This document shows positions 32,893 through 43,551 of a stretch of 64,000 nucleotides of DNA, in pieces (within the stretch, counting starts at the first letter, position 1; the number at the start of each line of letters is the position of its first letter). The notes below the pieces were generated by a model. The model worked only from the letters and a program-made list of their open reading frames with translations, made no database searches and was not told where the DNA came from. The DNA lies in NCBI GenBank assembly GCA_964020085.1, contig OZ026599.1, positions 26,838,829 through 26,902,828 of the forward strand, given 5' to 3'. This stretch comes from Micromussa lordhowensis (Eukaryota > Cnidaria > Anthozoa > Scleractinia > Lobophylliidae). The position numbers were made by a program, and so were the translations under genes.

Positions 32893-34335
32893 ATATATTT
32901 TTTTTTTTATTATATACATTTATTTCTTACAAACACTGTACAAAACAAATAGACTTGCACCAGATTGCTTAATTACATCTGTCCTACTCATTTTCTAATA
33001 AAGAAAGGAACGGTTTCCATACAGAATAAAACTTGCTCATTTGAAATTTTGATTGCGCAATAGCTCTTTGTACAATAGTCTTATTCTTAACAATGTCTAA
33101 AAACTGAGGTAGGCTGAACGTTTTTTGCTCAAGCCTTTGCACAAAAATGTATCTTTTACCTAACAAAATATAGTAGTTAAAGAGACGGGTTGTTCTCTCC
33201 GCGGGATAGTAACCGAATAATATACACAGCACCGAATAATATACACAGCACGTCTCTAGTGTAGGAGTTACCACTTTGAGAGTTCCACCAGCTAATAGCT
33301 TTAACCCAGAAATCGTGAACATTTTTACACTCTGCTAACATGTGGGGCAAGGTTTCTAATAAATTACAATAGTTACACAACGGGGAATTTGATATTTTCA
33401 TCATATATAACCTATTACCATATGGTAAAATGTTATGAATTATTTTATACTTAAACATGCTTAATTTCGTTTCTTTTGTTAAATTAAAAGGAAGTAAGTA
33501 AATTGCTGTGAGCTTGTCATACTCTATTCCTAGTCTGCACAACCTAGAACTTGCTAAAGGTTCACGGAATTTCTTTTGAGTCAGCAGATTGCGGATACTT
33601 TTGCAAGTGCTTTTGTTAAGAAATGATTGGTCTGGTTTTTTTTGTTTGTTGGCTATTTAAATTTGTACCCGATCTTAAGGTTTGCTTCCATTCACTAGGT
33701 ATAGCAGAAATCAGCCCAAAGAACCTAGTAAAGAGAGGCTTAAGACCAGTTTTCCTACAAAATTGATGATACTCTAAGAAGGAGTTGTTTTCATCTAAGA
33801 GATCTTCTAATCTAACTATCCCAGCAGTATGCTACTCTTTCCAATATACTGATTTTCCTTCTATAGTAATATTTTTGTTATTCCATAAGATACTACTTCT
33901 AAAGTTATTTTGGTGGATATCAGAATTGCATAACCCCTGGACTTCAGTCCACGTTTTGAGGATATCAATATAAAAAGCAGGCATGTTGCTAAGATTAAGA
34001 AGGCGTAGATCATAATCACAGTCAAAGATAAAGGGACCGCCTAAATTTTCTAGATAAAAGGATGGAATTTCCATCCACTGTTTTCCTATCCCTTCTTTCA
34101 TCCTCTTCACCCAAGCGCATTGCAAGGATTTAGTAACAATCTCATAGTCTGGTAACTCAAGGCCACCTTTATCTTTAGGCCCAATTAGCGTATCCCTTTT
34201 GATTTTTGTTTTTTTACCATTCCATATAAAATTAACTACTAATTTATTAACTATACCTGACACTTGTGCAGGTGTCTGAACACAGGCGCTTGAATAATTT
34301 AATTTTGATACTCCTAAGGTTTTTGCGATTAATAC
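32893..34335 (-). mobile_element. L1/Tx1-like LINE fragment, copy B only
   Basis: Copy A runs from ctatcacctacat to aacactaagaac across about 25 bases at 18115-18150. Here those points are separated by ~1.44 kb. The insert opens with a T/AT-rich 3' tail (32893-32920). On the minus strand it encodes an ORF2 C-terminal domain in pieces (33832-34330 with LNYSSACVQTP, FIWNGKKTKIKRD and LPDYEIVTKSL; 33177-33542 with CNYCNLLETLPHMLAEC). About ten target bases appear to be deleted. Confidence 0.8.
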
Positions 34336-34895
34336 AACACTAAGAACATTTTTAGCTTTCTGAGCGAAAACAAGAGAATACATTAGTTGAATGAAAAGCG
34401 TTCGTTGATACCATGAGGATTAAGAGTGCCGGCTTTCCGAGCTTCCTTGATGTAGGGAAAAGCCGCAGACCGCCATATGCTGCTTAGAATGATTGGGGAG
34501 ATTAAAGTGTCTCGCGACCGGTTTAGATGCGTTTTTGTCGTCTTTCTCTACGTCACGAAGGTGTTCTTGGAATCGGTCGCCAATTCGTCTCCCTGTTTCG
34601 CCGATGTATAACTTTTTGCAAAGAGTGCAAGTTATGCAGTAGATGACATTGGCTGAGGTACAGGTGAAATGATCAGTGATCTTGATAGATCCCTTGGGCC
34701 CGATAATTTCTCAATGTTGCGAACGAAAAAGGACATGTTTGCATCGTGCGCGTGCGCTTTTTAAAGTTCCGGGTTGTTCACTTGTTTGGAATGCACTTCT
34801 GACTAAAAAGTTTCCTATGTTTTTGTCGCGTTTGAATGAAATTAATGGAGGTTTACATTGGCCAATTCACATTACCACGTCAGTTGATAAAACCA
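34336..34895 (-). pseudogene. Penelope GIY-YIG fragment, copy B, heavily decayed
   Basis: Homologous to 18139-18727, with internal deletions and frame breaks. The block from caccttcgtgacg to ttgcaaaaag still reads as part of the nuclease region. The half terminal repeat follows at about 34858. Confidence 0.8.
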
Positions 34896-34903
34896 AATGA
34901 ACT

Positions 34904-35062
34904 GGGTGATGTAGCAGCTGTCGTAAGGTCTCACATGAGTGGCTCGATACCCTTAGAGTGAACAATACAACAAACAAGAGAAACAATGCCCCTAGCCCTA
35001 AAACAATAACAGCTGCTACAATGACCAAACAATAGCAGCTTACGAGAGCTGCTACACTTCTG
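34904..35062. mobile_element. 159 bp hAT-like MITE, copy B only
   Basis: An 8 bp direct repeat, aatgaact, flanks it at 34896-34903 and 35063-35070, and copy A has the single site at 18724-18731. The ends are inverted: tgtagcagctgtcgtaag against cttacgagagctgctaca. The 8 bp duplication points to hAT-family mobilisation. Confidence 0.85.
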
Positions 35063-35396
35063 AATGAACTTCGTATGAAGCTCACGAAAACGGGGGGAAG
35101 AGAGATTTGTTTTCCGCGTGCGCTAGTCCAGCCCATTCGATTAAGCTTTCTTCTCGGATTCCTATCCTGGCATAGGCAAAATGTTTCTTGTCAGATGAAC
35201 CACTGCAAAACCATTTCCTCGAGTAGACTGAGGTAGGGTGTCTTGCTTCTAACTCTCACAGTAGGTGTTTCAAAGATTCGCAAAGTGACTGAAATGTGCC
35301 TTTACCCACCAGGGCGTCAACAATGGGATGTTCCATTCAATCAATCAAATCAATCAATCTTTATTAATATTAAACAGTTTAAAAAAGAAAGAACAT

Positions 35397-35439
35397 GCAC
35401 AACTCGCATATAGCGTAAGCTAGTCGAGGCGAGTTGTGC
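35397..35439 (-). other. LINE copy 2 3' stem-loop
   Basis: GCACAACTCGC pairs perfectly with GCGAGTTGTGC around a 21-base loop containing TAGCT and CGCTATAT. Its stem sequence differs from that of LINE copy 1, but the loop is conserved. Confidence 0.75.
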
Positions 35440-35641
35440 AGGGAGAAAAAGAAAAGAACAAAATAAACCAATTTGTAAGCTTAAAATAACCTATAAACAT
35501 TGACAGAAATAAACTAAAGCTATTAAAAATACAATCATTTGCATGCGGAGAAAAGTATGATTACACGATTGGAAATAGGTAGCATAACAAACTAAACAAA
35601 CTAAATAGGCGGAGAGATTAATGGTGAATTATTACAAAAAG

Positions 35642-37958
35642 TTACATAATATAGAAATTAATTATGGATAGTAACTTAGGCGCCTCAATATAATCCTCCT
35701 CCCCTTCTAAAGCTGCAAATAAAGCATTGCTAATTGATTTTTTGAACGCCGGTTTAGGTAGATTACATACTCGAGATGGGAGACAATTCCATGCTTCCGC
35801 TGCTGATTTAGACGTCAAAATTTGATATGATATTTGCCACAAGAAGCAGCCCTCGTGTTATATGAATGAATCAAGCTGGTCTTGACAAATTTATCAGAAA
35901 TATCTTTTGGAGCATAGTTATTTGAAACATCATACATAGAGTGCAAGATAGCTTCAATGTAAAGTAGGTGAATGGGTAATATTTCAGAAGAAATAAAAGA
36001 AGGAATAGCATGAGATCTTGGGTTTAGAAAATACATCAAACGTAGTGCACGTTTTTGGAGTAACAATAATTTATTAAGGTGCGTATTTGCGGCTTGGCCC
36101 CAAGCAGTCAAACCATATGTTAAGTAGGGTAGTATAAGGGACTGATATATGCTTCTCAAAGTACAGAATGGAACGAAGTGTCTTAGACGAGATATAACTC
36201 CAACAATTTTACTAATCTTCACGGCGATATAGTCTACGTGATATTTCCAAGACAAGTGGTTGTCAATCAGAACACCTAAGTACTTAACATATTCCTTACA
36301 TTCTAGACTTGACGATATGTTGGTGCTATTGTCTATTACTTTGAGTTTAATCTCGTAGTTTAGCGATCGCTGTGGGGGTCGAAAAATAACAAAGTTAGAT
36401 TTCTTAATATTAAGTGTCAGTTTATTCACATGAAGCCATTTACATACATTTTTCAACTCTTTGTTTACGGTCTCCTCGAGGGACTTGGGATGTTTATCAG
36501 CATAAAGCATGTTTGTGTCATCCGCAAACAGAACAAAATTTAACTTCTGTGAAGAGTTTGGGATATCATTGATAAATATTAGAAATAGAAGAGGACCTAG
36601 CACTGAGCCTTGTGGAACACCACACGGGACAATTTCCTGATCAGAAATAAACGAGTTGATCTCAGTTGTTTGAGTGCGCTTGAATAGGTAAGATGAAAAC
36701 CAATCATTTACAATGCCTCGGATTCCATAGTGATTTAATTTATCGAGCAAGATTGAATGATCAACTGTATCGAAAGCTTTCTTTAAGTCGATAAAAATAC
36801 CACATGAAAATAGTTTATTGTCCATGTTCTTTTGTATGGAGTTGACGATATCAAGTATAGCATGTTGAGTGGAATGTTTATCTCGGAAACAATACTGCGA
36901 TCTGTAAAGAATTTCATTTTTATCAATAAACGCTTTTAATCGGTTAAACATTATTTTCTCAAAGATACGATTGTAGTTAGATAATAAAGAAATTGGTCTA
37001 TAGTTGGTCGGGTCAGTCTCATCATCATCTTTGAAGACTGGAATGACTTTAGCATGTTTTAATTTAGACGGATACTCTCCTGAAGTAACTGACAAGTTCA
37101 TTAGTTTCGCCAATGGGATAGACAGAATATGTCTGGCAGAACGAAGAATGCGGCTCGGGCAGGAATACAAACCATGTGCCTTATTGAGAGGGATAGAGAG
37201 TATCTCCCTCTCAATCTCATTTGGTGTAACTGGATCAAAAAAGAACGACTTCACATAATTTCCACGTAGATATTCACTAAAATGCCGATTCGATGGTGGA
37301 AGATTGGACACAAGTCTGTGTCCCACAGAAGAGAAATGCTTGTTAAAAATATTACTGATTTCCGTGGGGTCATATGTTAAGTTTCCTCTGGTTGGGCACC
37401 TAACAGAGGAGAAGCGTATCGACTTTTTCTTTCCACGATTAATTAGATCGTTAATACCGGCCCAAGTTTGTTTCATATTATGTAAGTTATCAGAGAAAAA
37501 CTTATGAAAATATATCCTTTTTGACTGGCGTAAAATATTAATAATTTTGTTCCTATAGATTCTGTACAATTCCTTGTTAACGGACAGGTAAAGCGAATTC
37601 TTCACTCTTATTGATTTTCTTATCCCGCGTGTAATCCAGGGCTTAGAGAGTTGCTTGGCTCTTCGTCGTGACAGAGTTTTTAAGGGGGCATGTTTATCTA
37701 CGATTTTGTTCACCTTATTGAAAAATGTAGAGAAAGAACGATTAATATAACCTTGTTCCATGTTGACGACGGTGTCCCAGTTAATTTCAGCGAGCTCAGC
37801 AAGAAAATCGTGCTCTGAGAACTGGGAATAATCTCTTCTTAATGTTTTGTTATTTACAGCTGTCACCTTGACGTCGTGAACAATACAGAATTGTGAATAG
37901 TGGTCGCTAATGTCAGATACGATATTCCCACTTTTAATTTTGCTATCAAGCTTGTTAA
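35642..37958 (-). pseudogene. LINE ORF2: end of endonuclease, RT and C-terminal domain
   Basis: The minus frame from 37958 down to 35815 starts inside the endonuclease (SDISDHYSQF) and continues through linker and RT: NYRPISLLSNY, FIDLKKAFDTVDH, GVPQGSVLGPLLF and an intact FADDT box. The post-RT region follows (LTYGLTAWG, LLLQKRALRLMYF). A one-base frame break near 35830 separates the last ~60 codons (35642-35842). The N-terminal endonuclease lies on the far side of the Polinton at 59771-60639. Apart from homopolymer breaks and the insertion, this copy looks young. Confidence 0.9.
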
Positions 37959-37964
37959 CAAGAA

Positions 37965-38198
37965 AGTAGTTAAGTAAAAGGGATCCTAGGCGCACCTACG
38001 CATCTTAGCGTGGTTATGCGTAGGTAGCGTAAAAATCAGAGTCTAAATTATATGATATCCCACACTAAAACAGCGTAGTTATGCGTGGGTAGTGTAAGTA
38101 GCGTAGATATCGTAAAAATTAGACATACTATTTTACGCTAAAAAATGCCTAAAATGCGTAGGATAGTGTAGGATATAGTAAAATTTAGACTGTTCTCA
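37965..38198. repeat. Polinton left terminal inverted repeat
   Basis: It begins AGTAGTTAAG and contains repeated gcgtagttatgcgt-type units. It is nearly identical to the inverted right end from ggcgcacctacgcat inward to gactgttctca; only the outer ~25 bp has diverged with small indels. Confidence 0.97.
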
Positions 38199-38207
38199 AT
38201 TAGCATT

Positions 38208-38690
38208 TCAGGACATTTTAGCGTCATACATCTTTAAATATTTATCAATAATTGGGCTATTATCAATGACAAAATTGTCAACACTTGTCATTTGATTAAT
38301 TAAACTTTCTCGGTTAAGATCACCTGAGCGCATCGCTTCTCGAATCATTATTAACAAATGTTGGTAAGATTGGTAGGCATAGGTACAATTTTGAATTTTT
38401 AAGTCTAAACTTTTGTGTTCCATGTATCCTTTAACTAATAATGCCACTGTACTAATCGCTATTAGACTGATACCACCTGTAGCAATAGCACTAGCAATTC
38501 CACCTGAAGCGGTCAGAATAGAGAGTGAATTACCAATGAATTTGAGCAATTTGTATCTTTTGTAAGCCCTTTTGTAAGCCCAACATTTCCTATGATAGCC
38601 TAGATAATAAGATTTTAGTTCGTCTATTTCATCAGCTGATAATTTGTCTGAAATATGATTCCAATCGAAAATATTCTTTCTAGTCACCAT
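38208..38690 (-). CDS. Two-helix membrane protein of the Polinton (unrecognised)
   Basis: A 160-residue protein. A lysine/tyrosine-rich N-terminal half is followed by a hydrophobic hairpin (roughly residues 52-88, ILTASGGIASAIATGG and SLIAISTVALLVKGYM), then a charged helical tail. The shape recalls short two-TM proteins that insert in cell or virion membranes. It is the outermost minus-strand gene and ends about 10 bp from the left terminal repeat. An AT-rich run ending aatataATG precedes the start. I do not recognise a family, and a role in entry or release is only a guess. Confidence 0.8.
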   Translation of the reverse strand: MVTRKNIFDWNHISDKLSADEIDELKSYYLGYHRKCWAYKRAYKRYKLLKFIGNSLSILTASGGIASAIATGGISLIAISTVALLVKGYMEHKSLDLKIQNCTYAYQSYQHLLIMIREAMRSGDLNRESLINQMTSVDNFVIDNSPIIDKYLKMYDAKMS

Positions 38691-38708
38691 TATATTATTT
38701 TATTATAT

Positions 38709-38968
38709 TTATAAATTAAAAACAATTTGATCACTATCATAACCCATTTGGATTAATTCATCATATATTTTTTCAGTTTGATCACCTTGTAGGTTTACAG
38801 TTTGGTCTCTAATAAAACCGTTACACGCTAACTTTTTCTTCCAATCTTTTAAATTAAAACCTTCAATCTTTTCAAATGAGGTGATTGATTTTTTCCCCTC
38901 TTTTGAAGAGATATTTTAATAAACTTTCTACTTTCATCTATCAAAGAAGATAAACTTTTAATATCCAT
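38709..38968 (-). CDS. eIF1/SUI1-like translation initiation factor homologue, frame-broken
   Basis: The start is the ATG at 38968 and the stop is at 38711-38709; the span is 260 bases, one short of a complete frame. The break lies in the G4A6 run at about 38887-38896. Beyond it the frame encodes a block with ITSFEKIEGF, KKKLACNG and NLQGDQ spaced as in eIF1/SUI1. The ACNG and QGDQ boxes are the hallmark of that family. eIF1 controls start-codon selection on the 40S ribosome, and large DNA viruses sometimes encode SUI1 homologues. The ~86-residue size fits one compact SUI1 domain. A missing A in a homopolymer is the simplest explanation of the break, either real decay or a read error. It lies between the membrane protein and the fibre genes. 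Confidence 0.72.
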
Positions 38969-39030
38969 CTATTCTTTGGATAAGATAAATTTTTCTAAAA
39001 TGCGTGACAAAAAATGCTCGGTGGCTGTCG

Positions 39031-39185
39031 GTAGCTGGATGAAACGCGTTTCCGGGAATCCCCTGTAGACATGAGTCATCAATTATTTTAGCTAACAGTA
39101 GCTGGATGAAACGCGTTTCCGGGAATCCCCTGTAGACATATGTCATCAATTATTTTAATTTTATTGTCTGGATGAAACGCGTTTC
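39031..39185. repeat. 67 bp tandem repeat with palindromic gaaacgcgtttc
   Basis: Two full units (39031 and 39098) and a partial third (39168-39185) each contain ctggatgaaacgcgtttc; the full units continue ccgggaatcccctgtagac. It fills the gap between the eIF1-like and fibre 2 genes. ACGCGT-centred palindromes could bind a regulator, but this is only inferred. Confidence 0.85.
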
Positions 39186-39206
39186 ATAAACTCATTTGCA
39201 TATTAT

Positions 39207-39986
39207 CTAGACAGCTATATCAATTTGAATCAATAAGTTTACCATCGCGTGTGTTACAGATGAATTCGATGTTTTGCTACGAAAATTGATCCTGTCGCCG
39301 GCTTTTATCGTAATCGGATCGCTGAAAATAGTGTGACTTGACCATTCATTGACAGGTTTGGTAATTTTTAAATCTTTATCAGCGCCATTGAGAAGTAAGC
39401 CAACAATCACTTCAGATGCTTGATGATTGCCAGCGCATACACAAATGCTGCCACGAACTATTTTACCGTCTACAGGACTAGGCCAACCATATTGCTTATT
39501 TCTCTCACATCCATTACCGAAACTCCATTGGAGACTGCTTTTAATCAGAGGCCCATTCTCTTCTGCATAGACGGTGATGAACGGGTATGTTTTGTTATCT
39601 ACTTGCGTATTAGCTGCTAAATTATTATCTTGCGTCTTAGTCTCTAAATCATTGTAATTGACTTTGCTTTTTAATGCATCATTGAATTCGATTGCTAAAG
39701 TTCCTAAATCAGTAATTAAAGCGTAATCCTCTAAAGCAGATGAGTTAGTCTTTTTAGCGAGTTCATTATTAACGTATCTAGTACTCGCTTTCGTCTTTAA
39801 TAAATCAGTGACGAATCGTTTAGTAACTGCATCATGGTCATCCATTGGAGCGGAAAGGTTACTTATTCTCTTGTTTTGTAAATCGAAATGGTTCTCTGGT
39901 CTCCTTTTAATGTCTGGAGTTGATTTTTTTATTTTAACCTTTTCTACTCTTGATGGTTTTTCATGTTGTCCATTTGTGAATCCCAT
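39207..39986 (-). CDS. Fibre-like protein 2 with a globular C-terminal head
   Basis: I place the start at 39986 (MGFTNGQ), because the first fibre gene also begins MG(V/F)TNGQ and an aattatATG motif sits there; the longer frame from 40025 would overlap the upstream gene. The result is 259 residues. The shaft has one repeat unit (RISNLSAPMDDHDAVTKRFV) and a heptad-like region. The C-terminal ~110 residues look like a beta-rich head (SLQWSFGNGCERN, VIVGLLLNGADKD, ITIKAGDRINF). Phage-type and adenovirus-type fibres place such heads at the tip for receptor binding. It is shorter than fibre 1 and lies directly downstream of it. Confidence 0.75.
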   Translation of the reverse strand: MGFTNGQHEKPSRVEKVKIKKSTPDIKRRPENHFDLQNKRISNLSAPMDDHDAVTKRFVTDLLKTKASTRYVNNELAKKTNSSALEDYALITDLGTLAIEFNDALKSKVNYNDLETKTQDNNLAANTQVDNKTYPFITVYAEENGPLIKSSLQWSFGNGCERNKQYGWPSPVDGKIVRGSICVCAGNHQASEVIVGLLLNGADKDLKITKPVNEWSSHTIFSDPITIKAGDRINFRSKTSNSSVTHAMVNLLIQIDIAV

Positions 39987-39996
39987 ATAATTATAA

Positions 39997-42900
39997 TTAG
40001 ATAATAGTTCCTTGGCTCCTTTCAAATGCTTTCACATTTTCAAATGCTGTACTATTATTATCCCAAACATTCTTTGTTATTAATCCTCTCACCTTAGTGA
40101 AAGGATTATCATCCACATTTATTATTCTTAGTCCGCTACTATCTCTAAAATCATTAAGAATAATTGGTGCACTAATTCCACTAAAAATTATGTTTAAATG
40201 ACTGTCTTTTATCCAAATCCAAAATAGGACTTGCTTTCCTATCGAATTATTTGGAATATTAAATGTTCTATAAGATGGTTCATCTATTAAAGGAAAATGT
40301 GAAATTACGACTTTGCTTTTATCAACATGAATAAAGTTAAGAAGTATGTCCTTATAAGAAAATCTCATAGACATTACACTATTTGTAGTTGCACTATGTT
40401 GGAAGACATAATAAAAAGTGAATTCACCCCCGTTATCACTAGAAGGCACAAATGCATATGTATTTGGTGTTTTACCTTCAACATTATCAGAAAAATACAA
40501 ATCTTTTATTAAAGAAATCTTTGATTCATTTCTTAATATATATTTTACTATTAATTCTATTAAATTTTCATTTTCATTAATAGCAGTATTTTCTTTTGCA
40601 ATTTCACTATTTACTTTTACAATTTCACTATCAACATATTTTACAACATTATTTTCTGATTCATTTAGTTGTTTCACATTAACAGCATCACCGTTTTCAT
40701 TCCCATCAGATAATCCTTTTATCTGACGATTACCCATATCTATAGGTGCTTCATAATAGACGATTTTGTTTCTGATGTAATAGAATCTATCCCAAATTCG
40801 CGAGTCAACGTCATTCTGATGACCGGTGACACCATAAACAACTACAAAGATGTCTGTTTCTGCATCATAAGTCGCACCACTCCTATACTTTAAAGTTAAA
40901 TCAATATCTAAATCAATAATCCCAATGTTTCCATATTTATGAAAATTGATAATTGTTCTACTGTGATCAGAAAAAGTATTTGTATTATTACGTGAAACAT
41001 TTAATGTTTCGGATACTGCGTCGACAACCACTTCGTCAGGATCTACTCGATTACCATAATACATTTCAAAAGCTAATGTATACTCACCTAAATCTAACGA
41101 TTTTAAATCAATAGTTAATCGGGTGCTATAATAACCGATAGCAGAGTCATACTTAATTTTAAATTGATAAGTAGCTTTGTTGATATCATAGTAATCTTTG
41201 TCTACTTTTCTTACTTTGGTAATATCATCATCATCTTCCTTAAATAGGTCATCATCCATGACAAAAGAGAATTCATTATCTTGTCGGTTTGCTTTAATAT
41301 TCAGTTCTTCAAATTCACTAACTTTGGATTCAATAAAAGATCTAAGTACTGAGTTATTATCAGTAACTCTCCTATTAACATAGTTAACGTTGGCAGCATG
41401 ATAATCATCTGATGACTTTGGATCTTTCAAGCGGATAATGCTATGATTAGCCATATCAAGATCGTCTTCCATCGGATCAGGATTTTTTCTATTTAGTGCT
41501 GCTGCAGCGACCCCATTTATTTCTCTTTTTAGATCACCTCTCTGTCCGTGAAAATATCCAAAGTTGATAACATCATTGGATTGAGCAGCTTGACTTGAAT
41601 CATCTTCAACAAAAGGTTTAATATTTATAATTGCATTACCCCCCATATTGAGATCTCCTTCCATACCTCTATCTCCTAAAAGTGGTAGATAAGTAGATTT
41701 TGCGCCACCAACTGTTAGGGCTGCATCGTCTGCTGAACTACTCCTAATTCCAGTGATAGCATTACCACCCATTTGGAGACTTCCAGTCATAGCTCGTGAA
41801 CCATCCAATTTTAATACATCTTTAGGTAGCTTACTTATTTCTGCCTGGACAAATGCCTTGGAGACTAAATCATTTGTATCAAAAGTATTTACACCATATG
41901 GCTCAGTATTTTTTATCCGTTTACCTTTTAAGTCATAGTCATCACCTTTTAATTTTAAAAAGTTTTCATTGACATAAAGTTTATTAACAGCCATTTTAGA
42001 ATCTTTTACATAATTAGGGTAATCTGTGATTGAGACATCATCTTGTGTAACTAAATCTGTTATTTTATTGTCATTCATCTTGAGATTTCCAGTCATAGCG
42101 CGTGAACCATCTACTTTGAGATAAAGACTTAAATCAGGCTGTGGTATGGAAGCAATTTGACTTTCTAAATAAGTCTTTGTCACAGGTTGCTGCGGTCCAG
42201 TTGGAATAGGTAAGGTATAAATCCTATTTCCATTCATAGATAGACCACCAGTCATGTTTTGGCTTCCGTTTCGGAGTAATACTTCTGACCTATCTGCTTT
42301 TCTAGAAGATAAATCATTAATAGCAATATCCTGTTTAGCGTCTTCATTGTCAACATATTCTTTATTGACAGCGTCTTTAGGGTCAGTAGGATTACCAATA
42401 TTGATTATCTTTTCATTATTCATATTGATCGGTTCAAAATTTAATATTGTTCCTGAAAAATCAGTACTTTTAACATTAAATAATCTATGATCAAAACTAG
42501 TCCTTTTTATTCCTTTGACACATCTACTAAAAAATAAAAATTTAAAATTAGAGTTACTGGAACCATAATATCGAAATTGTAAACTAATGTTCACATCTCT
42601 TTTAGAACTATTAAATATTATGTAAGCTTTTGCGTAATTGCTAAACCAATCATGACTAAAATCAATTATGTTTGCATTACCAGTGACATTTGTAACTAAT
42701 AGCCTATCTGAATCACCATCTGTAGCTATATTTGTTCCATCATATCCAAATATTTCAAAAACGATAGAATAATTAGGATCTATTTCTAAATTGTTCACTA
42801 GTTTAACAGTAGAATAAGCATAACCAGATTGCGTCCCTTCTCGAGGCGCTTCTAATAGTTCAAAATGATCAGTATGTCCAGGAATAGAAACAGATCTGCT

Positions 42901-43313
42901 TTATCACCAAAATCTTTATAAAAAGTAAATTTAGGTCGCAAATGATAATTTGTCCTATGATCTGTTGTCATCTCCTTTAATTGTTTTAGAGGTACAGCAT
43001 CATTATCATCTGTAGCATCTTCTAAATCACTAATCTTATGATTATTCATATTTAAATGACCAGTCATTGAAGTTGTTCCATCTCTTTTCAGATAAGGTGA
43101 CAAATCAATAGCTGGTAGGTTATTATCTACATACTCTTTTGTTGCTGCATCATTATTATGGATAGGAGCAGCTACTTCAGTTAATCGCTTACTATCAATA
43201 TCAAAATTACCATCATCAGTTAGACTAAATCCAATTCCCGGTAAACCAGGATCACCTTTTTCACCTTTACCACTTGTTGATGATGATTCAAGTTGTCCAT
43301 TAGTAACACCCAT
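39997..43313 (-). CDS. Fibre-like protein 1 (long shaft), frame-broken near 42.87 kb
   Basis: The gene starts at 43313 (MGVTNGQ) with a short collagen-like GEKGDPGLPG tract. It then has many copies of a unit built on MTGxLxMxxxxI followed by DAVNKxYVD, the repeat found in phage tail-fibre and T4-like shaft proteins. The first frame ends at 42852. The second, which lacks an ATG, runs from about 42850 to 39997. They differ by one base, so the single gene is broken between about 42.85 and 42.93 kb. The distal part has a beta-rich domain and a long coiled tract (NVVKYVDSEIVKVN). It is likely a virion surface spike on the capsid vertices. A genuine split into two proteins is the alternative. Confidence 0.8.
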
Positions 43314-43325
43314 ATAATATTAATA

Positions 43326-43545
43326 TTATAATTCTTCTTCTTTATCTCTTAAGTAATCAGAACGTAACATTTTCAGATCTTGAATTAATAATAATATTTC
43401 ATCCGAAATAGAATTGTTGTATTTTTTTTCAATCATTTTTAAATACTCCAGTTTACTAGTAAGATTCTCTAATGAAAAATTTATATCGTTAAAAAAGATG
43501 ATAAATTTCTTTTGTTAATCTTCTCTTCGAACGATTTCTATCCAT
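43326..43545 (-). CDS. Small coiled-coil protein, frame-broken
   Basis: The start at 43545 follows an aatatATG motif, directly after the ATPase stop. The span to the stop at 43326 is one base out of frame at a T7 run near 43495. The downstream block is helical (FSLENLTSKLEYLKM, ISDEILLLIQDLKML), about 70 residues in total. I do not recognise a family. If translation began at the internal Met, a shorter product would remain intact. Confidence 0.5.
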
Positions 43546-43551
43546 ATATTA

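Larger units (their letters stand above)
26288..35337. repeat. Large duplication, copy B (first part)
   Basis: This part is colinear with 9819-19023. It lacks the GPCR pseudogene region (10412-11619), the 12043-12337 block and the 17299-17903 MITE. It gains a SINE (28393-28688), a LINE fragment (32893-34335) and a hAT-like MITE (34904-35062). It breaks at 35337 where the second LINE is inserted and continues at 61622. Confidence 0.9.

Noticed and set aside
40023..40025. ATG at 40025 as the start of fibre 2
   Set aside because: It overlaps the previous fibre gene, while the ATG at 39986 has the element's start motif and matches the first fibre's MG(V/F)TNGQ beginning.
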